In this document: piece by piece, positions 1 to 7,689 of the stretch
Numbering within the stretch: the stretch's first letter is position 1
How the letters are laid out: each line of letters starts with the position of its first letter
From: a virus
IMG/VR virus record: IMGVR_UViG_3300028559_001957
Location: 1-24,050 of that record
DNA length: 24,050 bases
Strand: one strand, 5' to 3'
The notes under the pieces: generated by a model
What the model saw: only the letters and a program-made list of their open reading frames with translations
Databases searched by the model: none
What the model was told of the DNA's origin: nothing
Program-made: the position numbers and the translations under genes

Positions 1-270
1 ATCATCACTATTTGTTATTGAATTTCCGACATGAGTTTCTGCAGCTGTATTTATAATATAATCGCAATCATACAAGAATTTAAGTTCATTGATATCACAA
101 TGTACAAATGAAAAATTTTCATATTTAGAAAATTCATCTAACAGCTTGCTATCAGAAGCGTATGTCATTTTATCTACTCCTTTAACATACCATCCTTTTT
201 CTAGACATAATCTAGTTACATAGGACCCAATAAATCCTAAACATCCTGTAATATATACAACTTTTTTCAT
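1..270 (-). CDS. dTDP-glucose 4,6-dehydratase-like protein (RmlB family), 3' part outside window
   Basis: Translating the minus strand from the ATG at 270 gives 90 residues with no stop before the window edge. The N-terminus MKKVVYITGCLGFIGSYV is a Rossmann NAD-binding GxxGFIGS motif. It is followed by DKMTYAS, which matches the DKLTYAG motif of RmlB, and by NTAAETHVGNSI, which matches the AAESHVDRSI motif. The family removes water from nucleotide-activated glucose to give the 4-keto-6-deoxy sugar, the first step towards rhamnose, fucose-like and dideoxy sugars. It is the last gene visible in the leftward sugar operon, starting 2 nt after the stop of the preceding epimerase gene. A GAAGGA stretch 8 nt before the ATG is one of the few Shine-Dalgarno-like sites here. 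Nucleotide specificity (dTDP, CDP or GDP) cannot be read from this fragment. Confidence 0.8.
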   Translation of the reverse strand, partial: MKKVVYITGCLGFIGSYVTRLCLEKGWYVKGVDKMTYASDSKLLDEFSKYENFSFVHCDINELKFLYDCDYIINTAAETHVGNSITNSDD

Positions 271-272
271 AA

Positions 273-1139
273 TTATTTTCCTTCTGTATTTTTTTCTTTT
301 TTGTAAAAATCTGTTAATTTTTCAATGATTGAATCTATATCGTATTTTTGTTTAAAACCATATGATAATAATTTTGCGGTATCTAGATAAGAGTGCCTTA
401 CTTGGACTATATCATGAAAATTTGTAGATTTAATCTGTATAATTTTTGATTTAGAATTTGTATGCTCTATAGATTTATTAATCATATCTAAAAACCTATA
501 TGGTTTTCCACTGCCTATATTAATAATTTGATTACATGGAGCTTTATCCATGCATAATTTAATTGCGTTGCATACGTCCTCTACATAAATATAATCTCTT
601 AAAACTTCTCCTCCGTAGTAAAGATGCACATCTTTGTCGTTAACTATTTCTTTTATTAGAAATTGAAGAGCATTTTTTTTCTTTGAAATTTTTCTATCTC
701 CTTCTCCAAGAACATTTGCTAATCGAAATATTCTGTATTTAATATTATAAGTTTGGCAGAAAGATATTAACAATTGTTCTGCGCAATATTTTGTTATTGA
801 GTAAAAACCAGTTGGATTGCATTTTGAGAAATCTTCTCGAAATGGCATTTCGTGATTCTGACCATATACAAACCACGAACTTATAAAGTTAAATGTAGTG
901 TCAGTATTTTTAGGAACATTTTCTAAAACATTCATTAGTACTGTTAAATTAGTATCAATATCTACATGTAAATTTGTGTGGACATTATAATTATCAATTG
1001 TACTTATCAAGTAAAGAATGTCATTAGATTTTTGAGTATGATCATCTCTTTGAATTTTTATTGTATTTTCTGGATAAAGTTCGCAAAATTTTGAACCTAT
1101 AAAACCATTTCCCCCAAATACTGAAATTTTATTTTCCAT
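273..1139 (-). CDS. NAD-dependent epimerase/dehydratase (extended SDR)
   Basis: This is a 288-residue extended short-chain dehydrogenase. Residues 8-16 (FGGNGFIGS) form the glycine-rich NAD(P) motif. S87/S88 with Y113 and K117 (YSITK) form the catalytic Ser-Tyr-Lys set. A C-terminal substrate-binding part contains RDYIYVEDV and NIGSGKPY, typical of UDP-glucose 4-epimerase and related sugar epimerases or reductases. The family acts on nucleotide sugars in the cytoplasm. At 288 residues it is somewhat shorter than the usual 310-340. It starts 4 nt after the fucosyltransferase-like gene and ends 2 nt before the RmlB-like gene, so it belongs to the same transcript. It may reduce or epimerise the 4-keto sugar made by the neighbouring dehydratase; the exact substrate is unknown. 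Confidence 0.85.
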   Translation of the reverse strand: MENKISVFGGNGFIGSKFCELYPENTIKIQRDDHTQKSNDILYLISTIDNYNVHTNLHVDIDTNLTVLMNVLENVPKNTDTTFNFISSWFVYGQNHEMPFREDFSKCNPTGFYSITKYCAEQLLISFCQTYNIKYRIFRLANVLGEGDRKISKKKNALQFLIKEIVNDKDVHLYYGGEVLRDYIYVEDVCNAIKLCMDKAPCNQIINIGSGKPYRFLDMINKSIEHTNSKSKIIQIKSTNFHDIVQVRHSYLDTAKLLSYGFKQKYDIDSIIEKLTDFYKKEKNTEGK

Positions 1140-1143
1140 ATAA

Positions 1144-1941
1144 TTATAAATCTAAATATTCGAAATTAGGATTAATTGCTCTAGCTAAAAAATTAACATT
1201 AGACGAAGGAGCGCATATTAAGAAATCAACCTTGGACATTAAATAAGCTTCAATAATAACATCTTCTGCAATTTTATATTGATATTGAAAATCATTTGAT
1301 CTCATATATCTATGATCATTAGGACTAGCATGTAATGGAGTATTGTCGTGCCCGCTTCTTAAACTATCATATCCAATAACTTTACTACCAAATACTACTT
1401 TAGGTAAAATATATCTTTCATATTCATCTGAACAAACAAATAATTTATCATAATTTATAAGTTTTTCTTTTACGATTTGCATGTATTTATCCATGTTTTT
1501 TTTATTTGGATGATCTGTGCCTCTAAAGTGAACGCCTAAAATTTTTTGATTTTCAAAATTATTTTTAACAAATGTATCAATTTTATATTGAATATGAGGT
1601 TTTAACTTTATATATTTATTAATAATATCATTAAATTCTAATCTTCTTTTTCGTATTTCTTCTTGCGTTTTTGGAATAATTTGATCATAAACGAATTCGC
1701 TTGGCTGATCAAATATAATTCCTACTTGTTTTTTAATTTGATTGGCTTCTGGCATTCTGATGGAATGGGGTTGATAGAAGAAATAATTCCAAACATTATC
1801 ATTATTTGTTTTATAAATACTATTAATAAAATCAATATAATATTTTTCATTTGGATTTTTATGCATAGCTCTAATTGTTTGCCATATGTATCCACACATT
1901 CCACAATTTTCTTCTGGTTTAATTAAAATATATTCACTCAT
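1144..1941 (-). CDS. Fucosyltransferase-like glycosyltransferase (HxRGTD motif)
   Basis: This 265-residue protein carries V-H-F-R-G-T-D at residues 137-143. That is the GDP-fucose-binding signature of alpha-1,6-fucosyltransferases, NodZ and protein O-fucosyltransferases. Later come FVCSDE and a C-terminal block EDVIIEAYLMSKVDFLI...SSNVNFLARAINP, which corresponds to the sugar-nucleotide-binding end of this GT-B superfamily. It probably transfers fucose or a similar 6-deoxy sugar onto a glycan or protein. The first residues include two Cys (C13, C16) of unknown role. Its ATG overlaps the stop of the upstream GT-A gene by 4 nt (ATGA), implying coupled translation. Fold assignment is fairly secure; donor and acceptor are inferred only. 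Confidence 0.75.
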   Translation of the reverse strand: MSEYILIKPEENCGMCGYIWQTIRAMHKNPNEKYYIDFINSIYKTNNDNVWNYFFYQPHSIRMPEANQIKKQVGIIFDQPSEFVYDQIIPKTQEEIRKRRLEFNDIINKYIKLKPHIQYKIDTFVKNNFENQKILGVHFRGTDHPNKKNMDKYMQIVKEKLINYDKLFVCSDEYERYILPKVVFGSKVIGYDSLRSGHDNTPLHASPNDHRYMRSNDFQYQYKIAEDVIIEAYLMSKVDFLICAPSSNVNFLARAINPNFEYLDL

Positions 1942-2897
1942 AAATTATCAATGTAGGTTTGTTCTATTATTTTTTGCCCATGAGTCATGCCGTAAGCCAT
2001 ATGAACTCCAAATCCATTTTTGACATAAAGTACTGAAGATTTATCCATTTTCATTCTTAGTGTTAATTGTCCTTCGTCCCATTCATCATAAAACATTCCA
2101 ACTGTATCTTTCCAAAATTTGGTTTCTGCAATAAACATGTTATTAGTAAAATAAGAAGTATCATAAGTTTCAAATGAATAATCATTCTTATTGAAAAATT
2201 TATCTTTATATTGCGCTATTTTAGAAGCAATAAACATATTATATTCAAAAGAAAATCTTGCTGGATGGACTCCTCTGACCATAAAATAATACCAAGGAAC
2301 TGGATTCGTTTCCCATCCTGTATTACAATTAGCAACAAAATCCCAATACTCTCTACCATCCCACTCTCTCATATTTTTAATTTTATTATTAATCTCAGTA
2401 TAATCTAAGCCCCATAAATTTTGCTGTACAGATCCATTTAATAATAATTCATGAGCTATTTTTAAATCTTCTTCATTTAAAAACTCTTTCATAAATAATT
2501 CTACGCTTGGCATGCCATTAGATAGTATTGGAGCAATAATTGGATTTTTAGGATTAATTGCGGAAAGATTCTCTATCATATAGTCTAAAACATACCTACT
2601 TATTAGTACATCGTCATCTAATTTGCATGAATACTTAAAATCTGTTTCTTGTGCGGTACGCACTCTATTTAAATAATTTAAATCATTATATTGAATAAGC
2701 GCCAGTTCAAAATTATGACCATTTGTTTGAAAAAACGTCTTCCATCTTTCGATTACGTCTTTTTCTCCATGTATGCAAACTCTAATTTTATCTAAATTTT
2801 TAATATTAGAAATTTCATTAATCATTTTTAATGTAAATGGAAATCTATAAGCTCTTGAACCACAAGAGAATAAATTAATTTGAAGCTTATTTTCCAT
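1938..2897 (-). CDS. Glycosyltransferase, GT-A fold, DDD motif
   Basis: The 319-residue protein begins with a beta-strand (LQINLFSCGSRAYRF) and has K-L-D-D-D-V-L at residues 92-98. This looks like the metal- and nucleotide-sugar-binding DxD motif of GT-A glycosyltransferases, preceded by the expected aromatic and polar helix. The second half is rich in Trp and Tyr (for example REYWDFVANCNTGWETNPVPWYYF as scattered positions 178-205), as expected of an acceptor site. No close named family is recognised. It lies 13 nt downstream of the DUF5672 gene with no evident ribosome-binding site, and its end overlaps the fucosyltransferase-like gene. Its probable role is one sugar-transfer step in the glycan built by this operon. 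Confidence 0.65.
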   Translation of the reverse strand: MENKLQINLFSCGSRAYRFPFTLKMINEISNIKNLDKIRVCIHGEKDVIERWKTFFQTNGHNFELALIQYNDLNYLNRVRTAQETDFKYSCKLDDDVLISRYVLDYMIENLSAINPKNPIIAPILSNGMPSVELFMKEFLNEEDLKIAHELLLNGSVQQNLWGLDYTEINNKIKNMREWDGREYWDFVANCNTGWETNPVPWYYFMVRGVHPARFSFEYNMFIASKIAQYKDKFFNKNDYSFETYDTSYFTNNMFIAETKFWKDTVGMFYDEWDEGQLTLRMKMDKSSVLYVKNGFGVHMAYGMTHGQKIIEQTYIDNL

Positions 2898-2910
2898 ATT
2901 GATTATATTA

Positions 2911-3585
2911 TTATATAATTATGGTTTCTAATAATTTTACTTTTTCTTGGAATTGATGATATTCTCCATCATGTACCCCATTAGTAGGTATACCTCTGCC
3001 ATGAAATCCAAAACAATTTTCAAGACTATACTGGCATTCTGATATTTTAGATTCTAAAGAAAATCTCATAGCAACTTCTACTGGAGCATAAGTGCATCCA
3101 TTGGAAGTAAAATAATCATAATATGTATTAGTTAATTCACCGTCATCATGACCACCTAAATGTTTTATATTTCTTGTTAATTGTATAAATTTATTACTTT
3201 TTAATACGAATCCTCCATTGCCAACTCTGTTTCTCTGTCCATAATTTTTCCATGGTGCCCCAATATAATCGTAATTTAAAAAATTATCATCCCATAGATG
3301 AGGATTAATAATAAACCCATCGTCATGAATAGATAAATAAAATTCTGTATTAATTAAATTAGGTAATTCTTCATATGCAAATTTAAAGGAATCAGAATGT
3401 GTTCTGTTCTGCGTTTCAACAAATTTAATATTACTAGGTAGATTATCTGGTTTTTTATTACTAACTAATATCATTTCTGCAAATTCTATATCTTTAGAGC
3501 TATACAATAAAGCTTTCGCACTTTGAATTGGATCAACACAATTTAGTGATAAAAGAGTTATATTTTTTAATTTAAATTTACTCAT
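2911..3585 (-). CDS. DUF5672-like glycosyltransferase
   Basis: This 224-residue protein contains SIHDDGFIINPHLWDDNFLNYD followed by YIGAPW and V-G-N-G-G-F-V-L-K-S, the hallmark block of the DUF5672 family. Members of that family sit in polysaccharide and phage glycan clusters and have a GT-A-like fold, with the HDDG aspartates as probable metal ligands. A late FGFHG motif is also family-like. The ATG overlaps the end of the RfbH-like gene by 4 nt. The recognition is from motif memory, not a search. No substrate can be given. Confidence 0.7.
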   Translation of the reverse strand: MSKFKLKNITLLSLNCVDPIQSAKALLYSSKDIEFAEMILVSNKKPDNLPSNIKFVETQNRTHSDSFKFAYEELPNLINTEFYLSIHDDGFIINPHLWDDNFLNYDYIGAPWKNYGQRNRVGNGGFVLKSNKFIQLTRNIKHLGGHDDGELTNTYYDYFTSNGCTYAPVEVAMRFSLESKISECQYSLENCFGFHGRGIPTNGVHDGEYHQFQEKVKLLETIII

Positions 3586-4910
3586 TTAAAAAATGCATCA
3601 ACTGTTTTTTCTACGTAATCTAATTGTTCATCTGTAATCACTGGGCTTGTACCCAAAAAGAATGTGTCTGTAGTAATTTTTCTAGCAACTGGAAAATTAT
3701 TAATAACTTCATTTTGATCCATTAAGCCTTCGTAAGCTGGTTGTAGCATAATATTACCAGCGAAATATGGTCTTGTTTGAATTTTTGAATCCTCTAGATG
3801 GTGAACAATGTCTTTTCTTTTGAATTTATTATTATCTTTAATAGTTAAAGCAAAGGCAAACCAACTTGGATCTGAATTTTTTGTTGCTTTTGGAAGAATA
3901 AAGTATTTTTCATATTTTGAAAATATATCAAACAAGCGTTTATGATTATGTTTCCTAAGACTAATCATTTCTGGTAACTTTTTAAGTTGCTCTAAACCCA
4001 TCGAAGCTTGTAGATCTGTAGGTTTTAAATTGTATCCGATTTCGTCATAAACATATTTATGATCAAATATTTCATTTGGTAGAGCTGGAAGCCAATTTGA
4101 AAATCTATTATTGCAGCTTCCATTTTTTAAAAGATTAGCTTTAAGTCCAACACAATAACATCCTCTTCCCCATTCTCTAAAACTTCTAGCTACAATTTCT
4201 TGCTGTTTTGTATTACAAGCTACAAAACCTCCCTCTCCCATTGTCATGTGATGCGCTGGATAAAAAGAACAACTTGAAAATTCACCAAAGCTACCAAGCA
4301 ATTTATTATTATAAGTCGATCCTAAAGCATCGCAACAATCTTCTAATAAAATTAAATTATACTCTTTAATGATTGACATTAATTGATCCATATTAGGAGG
4401 ATTGCCTAATACATGCGCAAACGTTATTACTTTCGCTCCTTCTTTAGCTTTTTGCTCTACCTGCTCAAGATTTAAATTTAAAGTATCAAGATCTATATCA
4501 ACAAAAACGGGTTTAAAATCAACTTGTAGTATTGGATTAATTGTTGTTGGAAAACCAGCTATAGGAGTTATCACTTTTGTACCTTTAGGTAAATTGTATA
4601 GCCTTTTAGATGTCAAGGCTGACATCATTATTAAATTAGAACTGCTTCCGCTATTTGTTAATATTCCATATTCCTTGCCAAGTTCTTTGGGGAAAATATT
4701 TTCAAAAGTAATACCATTTTTACCCAATACTAGCCAACCATTTAACAATGCTTTTGCAGACGCGGTATATTCTTCAGTTCCAAAAAATGGTCCAGCATAT
4801 TGAACCCAATCTTTTCCAGGAATCCATTGTTTTTTTGATTTTTCTTGACTAATGTAGTCTTCTATTAGTTTTAATATCTGTTCCATAGTTAATGTATATT
4901 CATTCCCCAA
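3582..4910 (-). CDS. rfbH: RfbH-type 4-keto-6-deoxyhexose 3-dehydrase (PLP and probable iron-sulfur enzyme)
   Basis: This is a DegT/DnrJ/EryC1/StrS-family protein. The decisive feature is S-F-Y-P-A-H-H-M-T-M-G-E-G-G at residues 215-228, where the PLP-binding Lys of aminotransferases is replaced by His (H220). That marks the CDP-4-keto-6-deoxyglucose-3-dehydrase (E1/RfbH/DdhC) branch, which removes the C3 hydroxyl to build 3,6-dideoxyhexoses. Cysteines C193, C251, C253 and C266 lie in the region where E1 binds a [2Fe-2S] cluster. The long form (442 residues) overlaps the upstream gene by 22 nt. The in-frame Met9 at 4886 would start 2 nt after the upstream stop and suits operon spacing better. 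A dedicated reductase partner (E3) is not seen in the window, so electrons may come from a host protein. Confidence 0.88.
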   Translation of the reverse strand: MGNEYTLTMEQILKLIEDYISQEKSKKQWIPGKDWVQYAGPFFGTEEYTASAKALLNGWLVLGKNGITFENIFPKELGKEYGILTNSGSSSNLIMMSALTSKRLYNLPKGTKVITPIAGFPTTINPILQVDFKPVFVDIDLDTLNLNLEQVEQKAKEGAKVITFAHVLGNPPNMDQLMSIIKEYNLILLEDCCDALGSTYNNKLLGSFGEFSSCSFYPAHHMTMGEGGFVACNTKQQEIVARSFREWGRGCYCVGLKANLLKNGSCNNRFSNWLPALPNEIFDHKYVYDEIGYNLKPTDLQASMGLEQLKKLPEMISLRKHNHKRLFDIFSKYEKYFILPKATKNSDPSWFAFALTIKDNNKFKRKDIVHHLEDSKIQTRPYFAGNIMLQPAYEGLMDQNEVINNFPVARKITTDTFFLGTSPVITDEQLDYVEKTVDAFFK

Positions 4911-5722
4911 TCATTCAAATTTGGAATTTGATATTTATTAATATTATCTTTTATAAATTTATATTTATAATTCATTTGAATATTTTGATTAGTATAAATA
5001 TCATAATTGACTTTTAATGGAAAGTCAAATGTTTCATATTGCCAATTAAAGTTATTTACTGATTCGTCATATGCTGTGACTGGGACTGTTTGTACGTTAA
5101 ATTTAAGCCTATTAACATAGTCTGTAACTTTCCAAAAATATTGTTTAATTGCTGCTGATTTTTTATCTAACCATTGTAAATGAGCTATGAAAAGAAACGG
5201 TTTATCTATTATTAGATTTTTACCAGTATGGGGTAAGTGTGTGGAATGCATTTGCGCTGGTTGGAATATTGCTCTATATTCATAGGAACCTATTCTATCT
5301 TTAAAATTAGTTTTCCATGGACCATCTACTCTTATTTGATTTTTATTAGTATACTGAATCCAATGTAAGTGAAAAACTGTATTTTTATTAAAATTTAATA
5401 TTTCTTCTAATTCTTTTTTTGATAATGCACCATCAAGATACTCATCGGAGTCTAGACAAATTATATTATTTGAATATTTTAGTGCTTCATCGTAAAGATA
5501 TTGTCTTTCATTTGTTTCTATTGAAAGCTCGTCTTCTTTCAGATCGTTTTTTAAAACACTTAATATATTATACTTTTCTTTATTTTCAATTAAAAAATCA
5601 TAAGTTCCATCTGTTGATCTGTCATCTAAAAATACGAAGCCATCTGCATAATTTTTCCAAACCTCTAGCATTTCTTTTATAAGAAACAATTCATTTCTAC
5701 TTCTAGTTATTTGAATAATCAT
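4889..5722 (-). CDS. Glycosyltransferase family 2-like
   Basis: The 277-residue protein has a short N-terminal GT-A core. It contains FLDDRSTDGT at residues 31-40 (nucleotide-binding loop) and C-L-D-S-D-E-Y at 89-95 (DxD-type metal motif). The remainder is aromatic and contains HLHW and AHLQW segments. This arrangement resembles bacterial GT2 or GT92-like enzymes that start with a TRxRNE-type strand (ITRSRNELFLIKEML). It is translated from an ATGA overlap with the upstream GT2 gene and its 3' end overlaps the long form of the rfbH-like gene. Donor and acceptor are unknown. Confidence 0.75.
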   Translation of the reverse strand: MIIQITRSRNELFLIKEMLEVWKNYADGFVFLDDRSTDGTYDFLIENKEKYNILSVLKNDLKEDELSIETNERQYLYDEALKYSNNIICLDSDEYLDGALSKKELEEILNFNKNTVFHLHWIQYTNKNQIRVDGPWKTNFKDRIGSYEYRAIFQPAQMHSTHLPHTGKNLIIDKPFLFIAHLQWLDKKSAAIKQYFWKVTDYVNRLKFNVQTVPVTAYDESVNNFNWQYETFDFPLKVNYDIYTNQNIQMNYKYKFIKDNINKYQIPNLNDWGMNIH

Positions 5723-6408
5723 TTGTATTTTTCCTGTATCTCTTTATCTTCCATTTGGGCTAGTTCTAACCCTGATACAGAAACTGAATCTTCTCTTTGA
5801 TAAAATGAGCCTATAATATCTGAGATTTTTTTAAATTTAAAACCAAATTTAGATAGCTTCAACCACATATCATAGTCTCCAGAAGATTTATAATTTTCAT
5901 TAAAATATCCAACGCTTTCTATTGCTTTCTTTTTTACTAACGGAAAAGGGCCACAATAACAAAATTTTAAAAGCAAGTCGTGAGAATAATCTGGCCAATT
6001 TCTTAGTCCTACTATAGAATCATAGCTTTGAGAATTTATAATACAACATGGACTATAAAATAAATCTATTTCTGGATATTTGTTTGCATAGTTTGAATAA
6101 GTTTGAATTGCAGATGGATAAATAAGGTCATCAGTATTCCAATTCATTATATAAGGATTAGAAGCATTTTTTATACCAATGTTCCAAGCGTTATATATAG
6201 TAATTCTTTCTGAGTTCTTTATAATTTGTTTACTAATCCCTTTCCTAAAGTTAAAATTATTGATGATGTCTACTGAGTTATCTGATGAATTTGCGTCTAT
6301 AAAAATAATTTCAAATTCTTTTTCAAATTGATTGTTTACGCAATTAAGGTAAACATCTAACCATTTAGAAGAATTATATACCGAACAGATAACCGAAATC
6401 AAATTCAT
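5719..6408 (-). CDS. Glycosyltransferase family 2
   Basis: This 229-residue protein is a compact, classic GT2 enzyme. The N-terminal strand ISVICSVYNSSKWL is followed by FIDANSSDNSVDII, the N-T-D-D metal motif at residues 91-94, and S-G-D-Y-D-M-W-L-K-L near residue 180, which holds the catalytic-base region (the ED/DxxW motif of the family). There are no transmembrane segments, so it is probably cytoplasmic. It shares one nucleotide with the GT4 gene upstream and 4 nt with the next gene. Its probable role is to add one sugar to the glycan assembled by this operon. Confidence 0.85.
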   Translation of the reverse strand: MNLISVICSVYNSSKWLDVYLNCVNNQFEKEFEIIFIDANSSDNSVDIINNFNFRKGISKQIIKNSERITIYNAWNIGIKNASNPYIMNWNTDDLIYPSAIQTYSNYANKYPEIDLFYSPCCIINSQSYDSIVGLRNWPDYSHDLLLKFCYCGPFPLVKKKAIESVGYFNENYKSSGDYDMWLKLSKFGFKFKKISDIIGSFYQREDSVSVSGLELAQMEDKEIQEKYK

Positions 6409-7271
6409 TAATTTAAAATTTTATTCCAAAAAATTTCTGGAGCATTTTTACAATTTTCAATAAATTTTTCTTTACCTAATTCTCGAAATTCGTGCATGCA
6501 TCCTATAATATTTGAGCTAGAGGACATTAATTTTATTCCACATAATACGCCTTCGCCAACAGATCTGCAAAATGGTTCTGGTATAATTGGGCTATAAAAA
6601 AGTGTTTCATATTTATTTAAAAGTTTAGGCATTTCTTCGTGACGGACTGTTTCTAGATATTCTACATTAGGAGTATTCCTTGCTAGAAAATCAAAAACTC
6701 TTGTTCCCCATCCAGCAACTACAAATTGTAATTGAGGATTGTTCATAACGAATTCAAAAAATGATAATGTACCTTTTAATTCATGCATAAATCCAACGTA
6801 TAAAATCTTGTCTTCTCTTTCTTGGTTTTGATTATAGAATAAATCTGTATCTATAGGATCCGCTACGATTTCTACATTATTAAAAATATTTCCATAATTA
6901 TTAATAAATAACTGATGATGAAAATTAGTTAAAAATACTGTCTTTTTACAAGATCTAAAAAGTTTTTCTCTGTCTTCTTGTTTTAAATATCTATTTGAAT
7001 CGTGTTCAAGTCTAACATGGTATTTGTGAGAAGCTATTTTATCTATGATATTAGGATACAATTTATATATTGCTTCTAAATTGGATGAAATTAATATATC
7101 ATATTGGTCAAAATCTTCAATATTAAAGTTGTAATTATAATTTGCTTCTAATATTGAGAAGCCTAATTCTCTACCTTTTTGAATAATAATATCATTACTT
7201 CTTTGCGCTCCTCCAGCAGAGTGTGATAAATTATAATCAGAAATCCACAATATTTTTTTATTATAATCCAT
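6408..7271 (-). CDS. Glycosyltransferase family 4-like (GT-B), first gene of the sugar operon
   Basis: The 287-residue protein shows the C-terminal GT-B domain: ILYVGFMHELKG, then FVVAGWGTR, VEYLETV, and a donor-binding stretch around EPFCRSVGEGVLCGIKLMSS, where Glu residues take the place of the family's E-x7-E motif. The N-terminal half has AGGAQRSNDII, a GT4-like acceptor-side glycine loop. It is a little short for GT4 (commonly 350 or more). It heads the leftward nine-gene operon. Its ATG lies 7 nt after a consensus -10 box, so its mRNA should have almost no leader, and there is no Shine-Dalgarno site. Confidence 0.82.
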   Translation of the reverse strand: MDYNKKILWISDYNLSHSAGGAQRSNDIIIQKGRELGFSILEANYNYNFNIEDFDQYDILISSNLEAIYKLYPNIIDKIASHKYHVRLEHDSNRYLKQEDREKLFRSCKKTVFLTNFHHQLFINNYGNIFNNVEIVADPIDTDLFYNQNQEREDKILYVGFMHELKGTLSFFEFVMNNPQLQFVVAGWGTRVFDFLARNTPNVEYLETVRHEEMPKLLNKYETLFYSPIIPEPFCRSVGEGVLCGIKLMSSSSNIIGCMHEFRELGKEKFIENCKNAPEIFWNKILN

Positions 7272-7278
7272 AATAATA

Positions 7279-7307
7279 ATATTATGGTATTTTTATAAAA
7301 ATGTCAA
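7279..7307 (-). promoter_or_regulatory. Sigma70-type promoter of the sugar operon
   Basis: On the minus strand the -35 TTGACA (7307-7302) and -10 TAATAT (7284-7279) are separated by exactly 17 nt. The predicted +1 falls at or within a base or two of the ATG at 7271. An imperfectly spaced inverted repeat (CCATAAT...ATTATGG, 7268-7287) covers the -10 and the start codon and might be an operator. Confidence 0.75.
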
Positions 7308-7337
7308 ACTTTAAAATTACAACTGATTATTGAAATA

Positions 7338-7622
7338 TTAATTGATTTCTGGAGCTGGCGCAGTAACAGCAGTGTTGGTTGGCTCTTCTACTTTAGTTAC
7401 AATTTTTGGAGCTTCTGCTTTATTCATATTTTTAATTTGTTCAGAGAAATCAATTTCAACTTCTGCCTTACTTTTCTTTTTTGGGCCTTTGAAGTTATTG
7501 AGACAAATTGCAACTTGTTGATTTTGTGGTCTTTTAGTTTCGCCCTTTTTATTCAAAAAATGCATGCAACGACCCATGTAATCATTTTGCTTTTCGTTAT
7601 CTTTTGGATTCGGTATCGGCAT
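7338..7622 (-). CDS. Small phage protein with MPIPNP...RCM...VAIC pattern, function unknown
   Basis: This 94-residue protein starts MPIPNPKDNEKQNDYMGRCM and continues with PQNQQVAIC. The pattern (MPxPxxxExxxxFMxRCM, then QRxAxCY-like) recurs in short proteins of many tailed phages, often near portal, protease or capsid genes. I know no established biochemical role for it. Residues 50-94 are low-complexity, charged and Pro/Ala-rich, so probably disordered. It stands alone on the minus strand between the sugar operon and the nrd leader. It is preceded by GTGTAATAATATAC, a motif shared with the other suspected late genes, which would place its start at the transcription start. Confidence 0.6.
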   Translation of the reverse strand: MPIPNPKDNEKQNDYMGRCMHFLNKKGETKRPQNQQVAICLNNFKGPKKKSKAEVEIDFSEQIKNMNKAEAPKIVTKVEEPTNTAVTAPAPEIN

Positions 7623-7629
7623 GTATATT

Positions 7630-7659
7630 ATTACACCTATTTACTTTTTTATTTGACAA
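7630..7659 (-). promoter_or_regulatory. Promoter of the 94-residue protein gene (GTGTAAT type)
   Basis: The minus strand carries TGTAAT (7635-7630) exactly 7 nt before the ATG at 7622. A TTGTCA (7659-7654) sits 18 nt further upstream. It could therefore be an ordinary weak sigma70 promoter, or a member of the GTGTAAT class seen at 11446, 23523 and 23806. Its -35 overlaps that of the divergent nrd promoter. Confidence 0.5.
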
Positions 7660-7684
7660 AATATATTGATTCATGTATTATAAT
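7653..7684 (+). promoter_or_regulatory. Promoter of the structured RNA / nrdAB leader
   Basis: TTGACA at 7653-7658 is followed at 17 nt by TATTAT (7676-7681), which overlaps TATAAT (7679-7684, spacing 20). Either -10 puts +1 at about 7688-7692, immediately before the first stem of the structured RNA. Confidence 0.7.
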
Positions 7685-7689
7685 ACGAC

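Noticed and set aside
4402-4803. A 133-codon open frame on the plus strand
   Set aside because: It lies entirely antisense to the rfbH-like gene, whose motifs are unmistakable, and it has no start context.
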